This document shows, piece after piece, positions 6,091 through 6,912 of a stretch of 6,912 nt of DNA. The translations under genes were made by a program, and so were the position numbers. The stretch's first letter is position 1. Every line of letters begins with the position of its first letter. The stretch comes from SAR202 cluster bacterium (GTDB taxonomy: Bacteria > Chloroflexota > Dehalococcoidia > Lucifugimonadales > UBA826): the NCBI GenBank assembly GCA_009392675.1, contig VFFY01000230.1:1-6912 (forward strand). The letters are read 5' to 3'. The notes beneath the pieces are model-generated. The model was given only the letters and a program-made list of their open reading frames with translations, made no database searches and was not told where the DNA came from.

Positions 6091-6897
6091 ATGGACAGTT
6101 TTAATAAGCAAATATTTCAACCCGGGGACTTGGCTGTCTTATATGACAGACGTTCTAGGGAGTATATGGTCCATTTACAAGAATCGGACCAATTTGAGTC
6201 TCATATTGGAAACTTAAACCATTCGGAAATAATAGGTAAACCGGAAGGAAGCTGGTTACCTACCACCACAGGCCACTTATTGCTAGCTTTTAAACCCACA
6301 AGATTTCAATACACCTTGAATATGCCACGGGTGGCTACGATTATTTATCCTAAAGATCTGGGATCTATAACTACGTATTCCAATATTTTCCCAGGAGCCA
6401 AAGTAGTCGAGGCCGGCTCCGGTTCTGGTTCTCTTACAATCACATTATCTGAGATGGTAGGAGAAGATGGGCATGTAGATAGTTATGACATAAGACAAGA
6501 TATGTCTTTAGCGGCCAAGTCCAACCTACAAACCTACAACCCTGATTACTCCAATGTGTCCTTTCACATTGGAGATGTCTCTGAGGCGATACCCCATCAT
6601 GATGTTGATAGTCTACTCTTAGACTTACCAGAACCTTGGCACGTCGTTGGTTCAGCTGCACAGTGCCTAAAACTCGGTGGCACCTTCCTATCATTTCTCC
6701 CGAATATATCTCAGGTTTCTGATCTGGTGGAACAAATAAAAAAGCACCCAGAGTTTTCCCTAATTAACACCATTGAAATAATGGAAAGATCCTGGGATGT
6801 TTCTGGACGAACAATAAGACCCTCTCATCGAATGATCGCACATACCGGCTTCATTACCACCACACGAAAATGTATTCCAAGACCTAAAAGAAGTTAG
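6091..6897 (+). CDS. trmI: tRNA (adenine-58-N1)-methyltransferase, TrmI family
   Basis: SAM-dependent methyltransferase expected to make m1A58 in the T-loop of tRNAs, acting as a homotetramer in the cytoplasm. The 268-residue length suits the bacterial/archaeal TrmI family. The N-terminal small barrel (FQPGDLAVLYDRRSREYMV, 9-27) is followed by MPRVATIIYPKDLGSI (78-93). The Rossmann domain has SAM motif I VVEAGSGSGSLT (105-116), SYDIRQDM (131-138) with the acidic SAM ribose-binding region, and FHIGDVSEAI (158-167). The family signature LDLPEPW (177-183) contains the catalytic aspartate D178, and RPSHRMIAHTGF (243-254) the conserved His-Thr-Gly-Phe. ATG 6091 has no obvious Shine-Dalgarno. It lies 16 nt after the peroxiredoxin stop, so translational coupling within the operon is likely. 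The gene is complete; only 15 bases follow its stop. Confidence 0.92.
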   Translation: MDSFNKQIFQPGDLAVLYDRRSREYMVHLQESDQFESHIGNLNHSEIIGKPEGSWLPTTTGHLLLAFKPTRFQYTLNMPRVATIIYPKDLGSITTYSNIFPGAKVVEAGSGSGSLTITLSEMVGEDGHVDSYDIRQDMSLAAKSNLQTYNPDYSNVSFHIGDVSEAIPHHDVDSLLLDLPEPWHVVGSAAQCLKLGGTFLSFLPNISQVSDLVEQIKKHPEFSLINTIEIMERSWDVSGRTIRPSHRMIAHTGFITTTRKCIPRPKRS

Positions 6898-6912
6898 TCT
6901 CCCACGTTTGGG

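Noticed and set aside
6440..6694. Minus-strand 84-residue frame
   Set aside because: It is antisense to the SAM-binding core of the TrmI-type gene and has no recognisable motif.
1..6912. CRISPR arrays, insertion sequences, phage or toxin-antitoxin genes
   Set aside because: No regularly spaced repeats, transposase-like frames or terminal inverted repeats were seen. Apart from the recoded and broken genes, the window is ordinary chromosome.

Overview
The window is a stretch of bacterial chromosome of moderate to low GC content. It carries a tRNA gene, housekeeping genes (typA, a trmI-type tRNA methyltransferase) and genes typical of F420-using lineages: an LLM-class oxidoreductase and the remains of a PPOX-class F420-type oxidoreductase. 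This mixture, the TTG/GTG-type starts and the protein flavour fit a Chloroflexota-like organism, perhaps a marine Dehalococcoidia/SAR202-type bacterium. That assignment is inference from family resemblance only.

Layout: (1) 1-641, minus strand, the N-terminal 213 residues of a glycerophosphodiester phosphodiesterase running off the left edge. (2) 712-786, plus strand, tRNA-Thr with anticodon CGU, divergent from the phosphodiesterase. (3) 954-2792, plus strand, translational GTPase TypA/BipA. (4) 2828-3198, plus strand, a decayed PPOX-family oxidoreductase with an in-frame TAA and a later frameshift; its whole family-like C-terminus can still be read. (5) 3209-4633, minus strand, a binuclear-metal amidohydrolase convergent with the pseudogene. 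(6) An 85-bp divergent intergenic region holding a perfect 12-bp AT palindrome. (7) 4719-6897, plus strand, a probable three-gene operon: LLM-class (F420/flavin) oxidoreductase, thioredoxin-fold peroxiredoxin, and TrmI-type tRNA (adenine-58-N1)-methyltransferase.

The most notable item is the peroxiredoxin. Its frame is intact from a strong Shine-Dalgarno and ATG at 5616 to TAA at 6074 except for one TGA (5748-5750). That TGA sits exactly where peroxiredoxins have their peroxidatic cysteine (FTGG-U-T against the usual FTxxCT). A two-part stem-loop can be drawn by hand just downstream of the TGA. The simplest reading is a selenocysteine peroxiredoxin, which ordinary gene callers would truncate to a fragment starting at 5775. 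The selenocysteine machinery is not in the window, so a nonsense mutation cannot be fully excluded.
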